A stretch of DNA of 64,000 nucleotides from Pseudomonas bananamidigenes (GTDB lineage: Bacteria; Pseudomonadota; Gammaproteobacteria; Pseudomonadales; Pseudomonadaceae), in the NCBI RefSeq assembly GCF_001679645.1, contig NZ_LRUN01000046.1, positions 48,277-112,276 of the forward strand, given 5' to 3'. The position numbers and the translations under genes were made by a program. Positions 16,061-25,108 of the stretch are shown piece by piece (position 1 is the stretch's first letter; every line of letters begins with the position of its first letter). The notes under the pieces were generated by a model. The model searched no databases. It was not told the DNA's origin and saw only the letters and a program-made list of their open reading frames with translations.

Positions 16061-17035
16061 TCATGAGCAGCCGAAGTCAACCCGCCCCCCAACCCACCCC
16101 CGACTATACCCAACCACCCTCCCCGCCAACCCCAGCGGAAAATGAATCACCCCATGCGCCGTTTCCGGCAACAAATGCACTTCAACCTCCGCCGCCCTAC
16201 CCCAACGCTCAGCCAACTCAAGCGTGTCATTCCTGAGCGGATCCAGCTCCGCCGCAAACATCAACGCCGGCGGAAACCCGGTGAAGTCGCCGTACAACGG
16301 AGACAGCGGCGGCTGCCGGCGTTGTTCATCGCTCAATCCCGGCGTGAGCATTTGCAGCGCTTCAACCATCCCCGGCCCGTCCAGCAGCAAGGTCTCGGGC
16401 CCGGCGTTGCGTACGCTGGGGGTTCCGGTCAGGTCGTAGACGCCGTAGTACAGCAGCGCCCCGCTCACCCGTTTGAGCAAGTGCGGCCATTGTTTGAGTT
16501 GCAGCAGGGTTGCGACGGCGAGGTGGCCGCCGGCGGATTCGCCCACGACGATGACGGGGAGGTTGGCAAACTCGTGGCAGTCATCGCTCAGCAGCCAGCG
16601 GGCCGCCGTGAGGCAGTCTTCCATGACGCCTTCAATCGGCGTCGAGACCACCAGCCGATAATCGACCGAGACCACGGCTACGTCGCAGGCTTTCACCATG
16701 CCGATATTGAGGGGGTCGTTCATCTGCGCATTGCCGATGACCCAGCCGCCGCCATGAAAATCCAGCACCACGCCTTTGGCTTTTGTCTTGGGTCGGATGA
16801 TCCGTACCGGCACTGAAGCGCCGTCGACGCTCACCACTTTGCGTTCGGCCTCAAGCCCGAGCTTGCGCAACTTTCTCGCGCCGCCCAATTGGCTGAGGCG
16901 AAGCAGCATCTGAATCACCCGTGGTGTGATGCGATTGCGGATGCGAAAGCGCGGCAGCCGGGCAAGTTTCTTGTTGAAGGCGCGCAATTGCGCCAACTCG
17001 TCTTCGTCCGCTGGCCAGTCCATTGATGTCTTCAT
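16061..17035 (-). CDS. Alpha/beta hydrolase, hormone-sensitive-lipase-type esterase
   Basis: The 324-residue cytoplasmic esterase has the HSL oxyanion motif DFHGGGW (about residues 93-99), the nucleophile elbow GESAGGH (about 165-171), the acid in AAELDPLRND and the catalytic His in ETAHGVIHF. Such enzymes hydrolyse short acyl esters; the physiological substrate is unknown. The last 20 residues are glycine-rich and unusual. It starts nine bases after the stop of the TspO gene, so the two form an operon. Confidence 0.85.
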   Translation of the reverse strand: MKTSMDWPADEDELAQLRAFNKKLARLPRFRIRNRITPRVIQMLLRLSQLGGARKLRKLGLEAERKVVSVDGASVPVRIIRPKTKAKGVVLDFHGGGWVIGNAQMNDPLNIGMVKACDVAVVSVDYRLVVSTPIEGVMEDCLTAARWLLSDDCHEFANLPVIVVGESAGGHLAVATLLQLKQWPHLLKRVSGALLYYGVYDLTGTPSVRNAGPETLLLDGPGMVEALQMLTPGLSDEQRRQPPLSPLYGDFTGFPPALMFAAELDPLRNDTLELAERWGRAAEVEVHLLPETAHGVIHFPLGLAGRVVGYSRGWVGGRVDFGCS

Positions 17036-17044
17036 ACGTCCTTT

Positions 17045-17488
17045 TTATCCGCGGTTGTTGCGCAGTATGGAGAAATTCAACGCCGCCGCGACACACAGCC
17101 ATGCCAGGTAAGGGAACAGGATCAAACCGGTGATCACGTCCAGGCGCAAGGCCAACACCACCATCGCCGCGACTACCAGCCACAGCAGCGTGATGATCAG
17201 CATGCCGGCGAAGAGGCGATGGGCGCCGAAGAATACCGGCGTCCACAAGGTGTTCAATGCAATTTGCGCTGCCCACAGGGCGAGGACCGTTTCGCTGCCG
17301 GGGGTCAGGGTCAGGCGATAACCGACCCATGCGAGCAACAGGTAGATCGTTGTCCAGGCAACGGGAAACACCCAGTTGGGCGGTGTGAAGCGTGGTTTGA
17401 CCAGCGATTGGTACCACGGGCCCGGCTGGAAAATCATCCCGGTGCTCGCTGCCGCACCGCAGGCCAACAGGAAAATTAGAAAGGTCAT
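17045..17488 (-). CDS. tspO: TspO/MBR family membrane protein
   Basis: The 147-residue protein has five hydrophobic segments and the family signatures KPRFTPPNWVFPVAWTTIY (about residues 31-50) and ALNTLWTPVFFG. TspO/MBR proteins bind porphyrins or sterol-like ligands in the membrane and influence oxidative and light stress responses. The ATG at 17488 follows AAGGACAG and opens the first membrane helix; longer frames upstream lack family similarity. It is the first gene of an operon with the esterase and diverges from an SDR gene 188 bases away. Confidence 0.88.
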   Translation of the reverse strand: MTFLIFLLACGAAASTGMIFQPGPWYQSLVKPRFTPPNWVFPVAWTTIYLLLAWVGYRLTLTPGSETVLALWAAQIALNTLWTPVFFGAHRLFAGMLIITLLWLVVAAMVVLALRLDVITGLILFPYLAWLCVAAALNFSILRNNRG

Positions 17489-17676
17489 CGTCTGTCCTTG
17501 GCTGATATCAGCGCGTTGAGTCTGGTTCTGCTTGGATGCCTGAAGCCATGCAAAAAGTTCATCGGGTGGCCCTCGCCTCGCTGATAGGAATAGGCAATGT
17601 TCAAAGACAAACCGACATAGGTGGGCGTTTCTTCGATGGCTACCATGAGCTGAAACCTCATTCACCGGAGCCCGTC

Positions 17677-18510
17677 ATGTCCACCACCAAAACCCTGTTC
17701 ATTACCGGCGTCAGCAGCGGCTTCGGCCATGCGCTGGCCAGGGAAGCACTCGCGGCCGGCCATCGCGTAATCGGCACTGTGCGCAGGGAAGCTGACCTGC
17801 ACGCCTTTCAGTCGCTGTCCATGGATAACGCTTACGGGGTAATGCTGGATGTCACGGACTTCGAGCGGATCGACGACGTCATTGCCGAAGTTGAGGCGAC
17901 TCATGGCCCGGTCGATGTGTTGATCAATAACGCCGGTTACGGTCACGAAGGCATCTTCGAAGAGTCGCCGCTGGAAGAGATGCGCCGTCAGTTCGACGTG
18001 AACGTGTTCGGTGCGGTCGCCGTGATCAAGGCGTTTCTGCCGTTCTTTCGCAAGCGGCGTGCGGGCCAGATCATCAATGTCACCTCGATGGGCGGCACGA
18101 TCACGATGCCGGGGATCGCCTACTACTGCGGCAGCAAGTTTGCGCTCGAAGGCATCTCCGATACGCTGAGCAAGGAGCTGGCGCCCTTCAATATCTTCGT
18201 GACTGCCGTGGCGCCGGGTTCATTTCGAACCGACTGGGCCGGTCGTTCGATGCAGCGCACGCCGCGCAGCATTGCCGACTACGACGCCAGTTTCGACCCG
18301 GTACGCAAGGCGCGCGAAGAAAAAAGCGGCAAGCAGCTCGGCGATCCGCAAAAAGCGGCGCGGGCGATGTTGCAGATTATCGCCAGCCCGAGACCACCGG
18401 CACATGTGCTCCTGGGCAGTGACGCGCTGCGCCTGGTGCGTGAAAAGCTCCAACAGGCAGCCAGCGAGATCGATCAGTGGGAAGCCTTGACCCGCTCCAC
18501 CGACCATTGA
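17677..18510 (+). CDS. Short-chain dehydrogenase/reductase
   Basis: The 277-residue SDR has cofactor motif TGVSSGFGHALA (about residues 10-21), NNAG (about 85), the Ser in NVTSMGG and YxxxK in YYCGSKFALEG. It resembles the oxidoreductases of the DltE/retinol-dehydrogenase-like group in bacterial genomes; the substrate is unknown. A GGAG site precedes the ATG at 17677. The AraC-type regulator gene begins 21 bases after its stop on the same strand, so the two may be co-transcribed. Confidence 0.85.
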   Translation: MSTTKTLFITGVSSGFGHALAREALAAGHRVIGTVRREADLHAFQSLSMDNAYGVMLDVTDFERIDDVIAEVEATHGPVDVLINNAGYGHEGIFEESPLEEMRRQFDVNVFGAVAVIKAFLPFFRKRRAGQIINVTSMGGTITMPGIAYYCGSKFALEGISDTLSKELAPFNIFVTAVAPGSFRTDWAGRSMQRTPRSIADYDASFDPVRKAREEKSGKQLGDPQKAARAMLQIIASPRPPAHVLLGSDALRLVREKLQQAASEIDQWEALTRSTDH

Positions 18511-18531
18511 GTGGCCAATAGAGAGAACGCA

Positions 18532-19470
18532 ATGAAGCAGGCCGACCCAGGCACCTCGCGCATGGTGCAACTCATGGAAACCCTTACACCGGTCGAGGGC
18601 TACAACCTGAGTGCACTTGAAAGTGTCCGCTTCCTGCGCTCCAACCGGCCACTCAACCGCACACCGGTGCTGTACGACCCGGGCATCGTGATCCTTTGTC
18701 AGGGACGCAAACGCGGGTATCTGGGCGAAGACGTTTATGTTTACGACGCCCAGCATTATCTGGTGGTGTCGGTGCCCATCCCCTTCACCATGGAAACCGA
18801 TGCCACAGAGGCTGAGCCGATGCTCGCGATCTACATGCATCTGGATTTCCACCTGGCCAGCGAGTTGATGCAGCAAGTGGATGACCTGCACGGCCCGAGC
18901 GATGCGCACCCCAAGGGCATGTACGCCTCACCGATGGACGACAAGCTCCGCGCTTCGACATTGCGCTTTCTTGAAGCCATGAGCATCCCGGGTGACGCGC
19001 AGATACTGGGGCCATCGCTGCTGCGGGAAATCTACTACCGCATTCTGACCGGCGAACAAGGTGGATCGATGCGTGCCGCGCTCAATCGACAGGGGCATTT
19101 CGGCAAGGTGATCCGGGCGATCCGCAAGATCCACAGTTGCTATCAGGAGCGCCTCGACGTCGAGCAACTCGCCCACGAAGCCAGCATGAGTGTGCCGAAT
19201 TTCCACCTGCACTTTCGCGGCGTGACGGACACCTCACCCATGCAATACCTGAAGTCGACACGCCTGCATCAGGCGCGGCTGTTGATGCTGCGCAATGCCA
19301 TGACCGCTTCGGCAGCGGCGTTCAACGTGGGTTATGAAAGCGCCTCGCAATTCAGTCGCGAGTTCAAACGCTTTTTTGGCAGAACGCCGCAGGCGGAGAT
19401 CGAATGGATGAAGGCGACGTATGCCTTGCCTGCGCCGACTTCGCCCTCGGAGTATGTTTCGTCGCATTAA
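18532..19470 (+). CDS. AraC-family transcriptional regulator (AraC_N type)
   Basis: The 312-residue regulator has an AraC_N cupin-like domain (VLYDPGIVILCQGRKRGYLG, about residues 45-70) and a C-terminal double helix-turn-helix (LDVEQLAHEASMSVPNFHLH, then ASAAAFNVGYESASQFSREF). This subfamily commonly regulates an adjacent oxidoreductase, here the SDR just upstream. GAGAGA before the ATG at 18532 supports that start over an in-frame GTG seven codons upstream. It overlaps the convergent efflux gene by four bases. Confidence 0.85.
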   Translation: MKQADPGTSRMVQLMETLTPVEGYNLSALESVRFLRSNRPLNRTPVLYDPGIVILCQGRKRGYLGEDVYVYDAQHYLVVSVPIPFTMETDATEAEPMLAIYMHLDFHLASELMQQVDDLHGPSDAHPKGMYASPMDDKLRASTLRFLEAMSIPGDAQILGPSLLREIYYRILTGEQGGSMRAALNRQGHFGKVIRAIRKIHSCYQERLDVEQLAHEASMSVPNFHLHFRGVTDTSPMQYLKSTRLHQARLLMLRNAMTASAAAFNVGYESASQFSREFKRFFGRTPQAEIEWMKATYALPAPTSPSEYVSSH

Positions 19471-21476
19471 CGGGCAGGCAGGTTTTCCACGCTTGCCAGC
19501 AACTGAAGAAAACGCGCTTTCAGTTCATCGTCCGCCAGCCTTGCGCTGGCGTATTCCCGCAAGCGTTCCAGGGCCCCGCTCGCAACCGCAAAGCCCTGCT
19601 GTCCCTTCAGTTGCTGCGCGTAGTCACCCAGCACGGTGGCCGTTTCGTTGCACAGTTCAAGGGATGCCAGCCAGGCCTCGCCTTGGGACTGACCGTGAGC
19701 CAGTTCCACTTGCAGCGCATCGATTGCCATGGCGATGGTTCTGAGTCGCACCAGCAATTCCTGCATGCGCAAGACCAACACTTCCTGATGACTCTCGGCA
19801 ACCTGCCACCCCGGCTCCAACGCCACGCGGGCCACCATCGCCTGGCAGTCGGCCAACTCGTTCCATATGCGCAAGTCACGGGGCGCGTCGTCGGCTTTTC
19901 GTCTCGTGTTCAGTGAGTTCGCGAGCTGGTTTACCAACGTCGCCAATCGTTGACGCAGCGTTTCACCTTCTGCCTCGGGCCACAAAAAGGCGTGAATCAA
20001 CAGGGAAATCCCGACACCCAGCAGCACACCGATGATGCGATCGCGAATCTCCGTCAGGTTGGTGCTGGGCTCGAATTGCTCCAGCAACGCCAACGCAAAG
20101 GTGAACACGATCTGCACACCGGCGTAGCTGATTCGCTCGGAGCCGGCGGCGATCCAGGAACCCAGCGCAATCACCGGCAACGACATGAACAACAGGCCAA
20201 CGATTCCGTCGATGTGCGGAACCACCAGAATCACCATCGCCAATGCCAAAGCGCTGCCCACCAGCGCACCGCCTACACGCAACGTCGCACGCATGCCGGT
20301 CGCGCCGAGGCTGGGTTGAGCGACGATCAGGCAAGTCAGCATGATGGTGTGGATGCCTTGCCAGTCCGTACCCATGTAGAACAGGTAACACAGCGAGGCG
20401 GCCAGCAGCGTCTTGACGGCAAACTGCGTGTACACCGGGTTTTCGAAGGCATCCGGCACCCACATCGGTGCGCTCTTCGGCTTGGTTTCCGGAATGCTGT
20501 CAGCCGTCTGCACATTGAGAAAAGACAACAATTCCAGGCGCATTTGCTCGTACACGCCGGGCAGACCGGTCGTGTCGATTTGATCAAGTGCAGACAATCC
20601 TTCGGGCGCATGGCCCGTTTCCAGAGCAGCTTCCAGATCCAGCACGGCCTGACGCAATAACTCGGTGGCCCGTGCATTCGCTGTGGGCGGTGGCAGTTGA
20701 GCGGCGAGCGTCAACAGCCGGGAAATACTGCTGATGCGTGCCAGATGCGCAGTCTGCCGACTGCGAAAATCAGTGTCGCGCATACAGGCGAATCGCAACA
20801 GTTGTTGCGACGCCAACACGCTGCGCTGAATCGCGGCGGCACCCAACGCCGCCCCGCTCTGCTCGCCACTCAGACACCGGGCAACCGTGAGCAACTGGGA
20901 GCGCAGATGATTCTGCAATTGCCTGACAGGCTCCGCCGGCAACAGCAACGTGTTGACCAACAGCGTCAGGCCGATGGCGTAACTGACCGCCACCCACACC
21001 CAGAGCACCAGACGCAAAACCGCCTCGGCCTGATCGGTCAGGTCGACGAAGGTCTGGGCGTAGATCACCACAATGCCGACCACGAAAAACACCACGCCGA
21101 TCCGGGTCACACGAATCAGATACGCACTGCAGAAAAACAGCGCGCAAGCGCCGAGAATACGCAGCAGCGGATAGCCGTAGGTGAATTTCAGCAGCAGGAT
21201 GGTCAAGCCGATGGCCAGTGTCGCGCCGACCAGAAACAGCATCCCGACCATACGGGTCAGCACTACGTTGGTTTGCGTCACGTAGAACACCACGATCAGC
21301 GAGAGCGCCAGCAACGGCACCTGCAAAGTCATCGAAATGACGATCACCAGCGCACTGCCCAGCAGCGTGCGCAACAGCAGGTTCATACGACCTGGATAGG
21401 GCTGAAGTTCATCGACCAGAAACCGGTACAGGCGCTCCAGACCGCCCCGGTTCCAGTCTTGCGCCGAGTGTTTCAT
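19467..21476 (-). CDS. FUSC-family inner-membrane efflux protein (MdtO/AaeB-like)
   Basis: The 669-residue protein has two blocks of hydrophobic helices (about residues 35-180 and 360-510), each followed by a hydrophilic region, the layout of fusaric acid resistance/aromatic acid exporters. It should form an inner-membrane pump working with the HlyD-type adaptor whose gene overlaps its start by four bases (ATGA). The operon order YtcA-adaptor-FUSC matches the E. coli ytcA-mdtNO arrangement, but no outer-membrane channel gene follows here. The exported substrate is unknown. Confidence 0.85.
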   Translation of the reverse strand: MKHSAQDWNRGGLERLYRFLVDELQPYPGRMNLLLRTLLGSALVIVISMTLQVPLLALSLIVVFYVTQTNVVLTRMVGMLFLVGATLAIGLTILLLKFTYGYPLLRILGACALFFCSAYLIRVTRIGVVFFVVGIVVIYAQTFVDLTDQAEAVLRLVLWVWVAVSYAIGLTLLVNTLLLPAEPVRQLQNHLRSQLLTVARCLSGEQSGAALGAAAIQRSVLASQQLLRFACMRDTDFRSRQTAHLARISSISRLLTLAAQLPPPTANARATELLRQAVLDLEAALETGHAPEGLSALDQIDTTGLPGVYEQMRLELLSFLNVQTADSIPETKPKSAPMWVPDAFENPVYTQFAVKTLLAASLCYLFYMGTDWQGIHTIMLTCLIVAQPSLGATGMRATLRVGGALVGSALALAMVILVVPHIDGIVGLLFMSLPVIALGSWIAAGSERISYAGVQIVFTFALALLEQFEPSTNLTEIRDRIIGVLLGVGISLLIHAFLWPEAEGETLRQRLATLVNQLANSLNTRRKADDAPRDLRIWNELADCQAMVARVALEPGWQVAESHQEVLVLRMQELLVRLRTIAMAIDALQVELAHGQSQGEAWLASLELCNETATVLGDYAQQLKGQQGFAVASGALERLREYASARLADDELKARFLQLLASVENLPAR

Positions 21477-22534
21477 TGGCCAGTCTTGGCCGGTTCGTCA
21501 GGGCGCAACACGGCGACGGCGGAGGCGCCGATACGGAACAGCTCCGGGTCCGGATCCTGCACCGAGATCTTCACCGGAAACCGCTGCGAAACCCTGACCC
21601 AGTTGATGGTGCGCTGCACACGCGGCAGACCTTCGATCACGGTTCCGCCGTCATCCGGCAGCACACCGAAACTGAGCGAGTCGACCCGCCCCTGAAAGCG
21701 CTTGCCGGTGTCGCCCAACAAATAAAGCGTGGCGGTCGTGCCGGCTTTGATGCCTTTCAGATCGGTCTCGCGAAAGTTCGCCACCACGTACCAATGGCGC
21801 GTATCGATCAGGGTGAAGATGGGTTTGTAGGCCGAGGCGAACTGGCCGACGGTGGTGCGCAAAGACGCGATTCGTCCGTCGAAAGGCGCGCGCACTTCGG
21901 TGAATTCCAGGTTCAGTTCGGCCAGGGAGATCTGCGCCTCGACCTCGGCCCGCTGCGCCACCAGCGCATCCACACCGCTGACGGCAGCGGAGGCTCGTTG
22001 GGCCTGTAATCGGGAGGCGTTGAGTTCGGCAGCTGTCGAACGTTGCGCCGTGCGCGCCTGATCCACGGCCTCCACGGACACGTAGCCCTTGGCGAGCAGT
22101 TTCTCCAGACGCTGAAGGGTGTCGTTGGACTGAGTGGCCTGCGCCCTCGCCCGTTCGACCGACGCCACCGCCGATGCGGCCTCGTATTGCTGGGCGTTCA
22201 CGCTGCGCTGGGTCAAGCCGATCTGATGGTTGAGGGTCACCAGCCGCGCCCTGGCCTGATCCAGCGCGTCCTGATACGGACGTGCATCGATGCGGATCAA
22301 CAGATCGCCCTGCTTGACCCACTGGTTGTCGCGCACCGGCATTTCGACGATCCGGCCGTTGACCTCCGGAACGACATCGATGGTATCGGCGTACACATAG
22401 GCATCGTCGGTGCTCGGCCGGGTTTCGGTTTGCCAGAGCACATAACCCAGCAGCAGGAGCGCTGCCAGAACGATCAGCAGCGCCGGTACACGGCTTGCAC
22501 GTGGTTTTGCGTCGGTTTTATTCATGGCGGTCAT
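21473..22534 (-). CDS. HlyD-family periplasmic adaptor (MdtN/EmrA-like)
   Basis: The 353-residue adaptor has one N-terminal membrane anchor (VPALLIVLAALLLLGYVLW, about residues 17-35). It then has the biotinyl-lipoyl half (TDDAYVYADTIDVVPEVNGR), a coiled-coil hairpin (about 100-210) and the second lipoyl half (VRAPFDGRIASL). These features define adaptors linking an inner-membrane pump to an outer-membrane duct. It begins directly after the YtcA gene stop and overlaps the FUSC gene by four bases, so all three are translationally coupled. An alternative ATG lies three codons in. Confidence 0.87.
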   Translation of the reverse strand: MTAMNKTDAKPRASRVPALLIVLAALLLLGYVLWQTETRPSTDDAYVYADTIDVVPEVNGRIVEMPVRDNQWVKQGDLLIRIDARPYQDALDQARARLVTLNHQIGLTQRSVNAQQYEAASAVASVERARAQATQSNDTLQRLEKLLAKGYVSVEAVDQARTAQRSTAAELNASRLQAQRASAAVSGVDALVAQRAEVEAQISLAELNLEFTEVRAPFDGRIASLRTTVGQFASAYKPIFTLIDTRHWYVVANFRETDLKGIKAGTTATLYLLGDTGKRFQGRVDSLSFGVLPDDGGTVIEGLPRVQRTINWVRVSQRFPVKISVQDPDPELFRIGASAVAVLRPDEPAKTGQ

Positions 22535-22804
22535 TCATCGGTGGAAGACGACGAGCCACAACAGCATCGCCAGGAGTCCGGTCAGCGCCGGGTAGCTCAG
22601 TGCCAGAGGCGCAATGCGTTCGCGCAGCGAGCATTTGCCCAGGATCACGTGGATCGCCGTGGTTGCCACAACGCCGCCGACCATGCAGAACAACCAGTCG
22701 GGAAATGCCGCACCGAACAGTACAAGCGAGGGGGATGTGGAGCAGCCGCTGAGCAGTAGAACGACGGGGATCAGTGCCAGCCTGACGGGATCGAATGAAG
22801 GCAT
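22535..22804 (-). CDS. ytcA: YtcA-family small lipoprotein
   Basis: The 89-residue protein has a lipoprotein signal (VVLLLSGCSTSP) with the lipid-receiving Cys near residue 20. Two hydrophobic helices follow, with the family-like segments FGAAFPDWLFC and TGLLAMLLWLVVF. It resembles E. coli YtcA, encoded next to mdtNOP. It is the first gene of an operon with a HlyD adaptor and a FUSC pump, so it probably assists that efflux system. The ATG at 22804 has AAGG upstream; a TTG 16 codons earlier is less likely. Confidence 0.75.
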   Translation of the reverse strand: MPSFDPVRLALIPVVLLLSGCSTSPSLVLFGAAFPDWLFCMVGGVVATTAIHVILGKCSLRERIAPLALSYPALTGLLAMLLWLVVFHR

Positions 22805-23052
22805 GCCGACCTTCGCAAGTGACGACTGACGCAAACCGGAACCTCTGGGCAAGGAATTGACCTGCGCACCTTACCGATCCGTCCGCGGTCCCGATATTGG
22901 AAAAAAACACAACTTCGTTGTGACAGGAAACAACCGGGAAACCGGGCTGAAAGCGTTGTTGAACCGGCCTGTTGAACGTAAGAACATAGAGCGCGCACAG
23001 ACACTCGCCAACGAGTCAAACCGACCCTTCCAGGCGCAAAAAGGTGAACGCA

Positions 23053-24309
23053 ATGACGCCCATTCCCACCCTCAGCGCTCGCCTTGCGACGATCACCCGC
23101 GAGTTTGCGAACACCCCTTCCCTGCTCACTGCGAAGATCAACAGCCAGCTCAACGGGATGGCAGGCTACAAGGATCTCACGCCCGAAGCCCGCAAGGATC
23201 TGGAAAACTCCCTCAGCTACACCGCGCGCCTGTGGTGCGAAACACTGCTGACCGGCGAGGGGTTGTCACCGGACACTCGCCGTGCGCTGCGGGAAATCGG
23301 TTGCCGGCGCGTCCATCAGGGCGTGCCTCTGCAATCGTTGATGCGCGGTTTCAGTCTGGGCGTTCGCGGGATCTGGAGCGGCTATCTGGAGCTCGCCAGA
23401 GACGACGATGCATTAAGCAAAGAGTTGCTGTCGCAGATTTCCGGCTACATGTTCGACTTCTTCGACGATATTGCCGAAGAAGTGGTCCAGGCGTATCTGG
23501 AAGAACAGATTCAGAAGGTTCGCTGGCGGGAACACCTGCACCAGCGGCTTTATCACTTCCTGTTGCATGCGCCACACGATACCGAAGGCTTTGAGGAAAC
23601 CCTGTCGGCCCTCGGCCTGGACGCCAGCACGCCCCGCGTGGCCCTCGCACTGGAACTGCCGTTGCGTCCTGTCCAGCCGTTGCAGCGTGAAGATGAATTC
23701 GACCGCCTGACCCTGCAGGTTGCCCGGCACCTGAAGATCCCGGTCAAGGAACTGATCCGCGTCTGGTACCGCGACAGACTGGTGATCTGGCTGCCGGGCA
23801 TCAAAGGCGAAACCCTCACGCAATGCGACCAGCGCCTGAGCGACAGCGCCGCGTCACTGCCGGCGTTGCTGCCGTCGTTGCGTGGTATCGGCATCGGTCT
23901 GCTTAATCAGGGGATCGCCGGCTGGATCGGCACGGCACAAGAAGCGATCAAGGCCATCGACCTGTTCCCTGTCGACGGGGCCGAAGCACGGGTCAGACGC
24001 TATTCCAGCGTGCTAATCGAAGACAGCGTGCGCAGCCACGACAACACCCTCCGATACCTGATGTCGCTGATCGAACAGCTCAGTCATGAACCCGATCTGC
24101 TGCTGACACTGGAAACTTTTTTCTCAAGCGGCCGTCACCGCGCCCAGACGGCAAAGACGCTGGGCATTCACCCGAACACCCTCAATTACCGCACCGCCCG
24201 GATCGAAACCCTCTTGGGAGCGGATCTCAACGACATCAACTGGATCAGCCGGCTGGACACGGCCCTGAAGCTGCGCCGGCACTCGATCAGCAAGGGCCAG
24301 GAGCGCTAG
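23053..24309 (+). CDS. PucR/CdaR-type transcriptional regulator
   Basis: The 418-residue regulator has an all-helical sensor-like N-terminal region (about residues 1-165), a GGDEF-like degenerate middle, and a C-terminal PucR helix-turn-helix (LLTLETFFSSGRHRAQTAKT, then LGIHPNTLNYRTARIETLLG). It diverges from the ytcA efflux operon across 248 bases, so it is the natural candidate regulator of that pump. AAGGTG lies before the ATG at 23053; a GTG three codons upstream is in frame. It ends four bases from the convergent TetR gene. Confidence 0.82.
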   Translation: MTPIPTLSARLATITREFANTPSLLTAKINSQLNGMAGYKDLTPEARKDLENSLSYTARLWCETLLTGEGLSPDTRRALREIGCRRVHQGVPLQSLMRGFSLGVRGIWSGYLELARDDDALSKELLSQISGYMFDFFDDIAEEVVQAYLEEQIQKVRWREHLHQRLYHFLLHAPHDTEGFEETLSALGLDASTPRVALALELPLRPVQPLQREDEFDRLTLQVARHLKIPVKELIRVWYRDRLVIWLPGIKGETLTQCDQRLSDSAASLPALLPSLRGIGIGLLNQGIAGWIGTAQEAIKAIDLFPVDGAEARVRRYSSVLIEDSVRSHDNTLRYLMSLIEQLSHEPDLLLTLETFFSSGRHRAQTAKTLGIHPNTLNYRTARIETLLGADLNDINWISRLDTALKLRRHSISKGQER

Positions 24310-24313
24310 ACGC

Positions 24314-24898
24314 TCAGGCGCCCAAAAGTCGCCGGGTGGTCGCCATCGACGTGCTCAGCGACTGCCCGGTCCGTTGCAACTTGTTCAACAGACTGGCCCC
24401 CAGCCACAGCTGATACAGGGTCTCCGCCAGTTGCCGGGCATCGCCGTCGGGCAGGCTGTTTTCGCTCTGGCCTTGCTCGATGCAAGCGGTGATGCGCGCC
24501 ACCACGCGCTCGGCGCCATCACGCAAGGTCAGGCGCATGGCTTCGGACAGATCGGCCACCTCGGCACTGAGCTTCACCACCAGACACTCGTCGCCGTGCC
24601 CTTCCAGCGTGCAGCGATCCAGCCAGCCCTGCCAGTAATCCATCAGACGCTCGCGGGCATTCAGGCCGGGCAGCGTCAGGCGCCGCTCCATCTCGGCGAG
24701 GTAACCGACAAAGTAATCCTCGAGCAGCGCCTGGCCGTACAGCTCCTTGGATTTGAAGTAGTGATAGAACGAGCCCTTGGGCACGCCGGCGGTCTGCAGG
24801 ATTTCGTTCAGACCGACACTGGTGAAGCCTTTCTCGGCCATCATCCGGTGGCCGGTGTCGAGCAGGTGTTGGCGGGTGTCGTCGTAGGTCGGTTTCAT
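24314..24898 (-). CDS. TetR-family regulator, NemR/AcuR-like
   Basis: The 194-residue regulator has an N-terminal TetR helix-turn-helix (TSVGLNEILQTAGVPKGSFY HYF region, about residues 25-50). Its ligand domain has LDRCTLEGHGDECLVVKLSAE-type residues, including two Cys that could sense electrophiles as in NemR. The ATG at 24898 is where the family begins, although its ribosome site is weak. It diverges from a DJ-1-type gene, and two matching palindromes lie between them, fitting autoregulation and control of the neighbour. Confidence 0.8.
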   Translation of the reverse strand: MKPTYDDTRQHLLDTGHRMMAEKGFTSVGLNEILQTAGVPKGSFYHYFKSKELYGQALLEDYFVGYLAEMERRLTLPGLNARERLMDYWQGWLDRCTLEGHGDECLVVKLSAEVADLSEAMRLTLRDGAERVVARITACIEQGQSENSLPDGDARQLAETLYQLWLGASLLNKLQRTGQSLSTSMATTRRLLGA

Positions 24899-24920
24899 CG
24901 GGGCGCGGATTACCAGGCAA

Positions 24921-25010
24921 TAGACCAGTCGTTTAATGCGAAGGAACGGGAGTTTGCCACACCGGTCCATGAAAAACATGCGGATAAAAAATCACTAGAC
25001 GACTGGTCTA
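24921..25010. promoter_or_regulatory. Twin TetR-type operators
   Basis: TAGACGACTGGTCTA at 24996-25010 has inverted TAGAC/GTCTA arms. Its reverse complement recurs at 24921-24935 as TAGACCAGTCGTTTA with one mismatch. Both lie between the divergent TetR and DJ-1 genes. TAGACC...GGTCTA-like sites are typical of NemR-type repressors, so each copy probably controls one of the two genes. Confidence 0.65.
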
Positions 25011-25108
25011 ATTGGAAACTAAGCTGCGCCCCGACAAACTTTTCCCCGGTGTCGGCCCTGTGTGAATCCCTCGCACAGCCACGACTCCCGACCCACCCAA
25101 GGTGCTCT

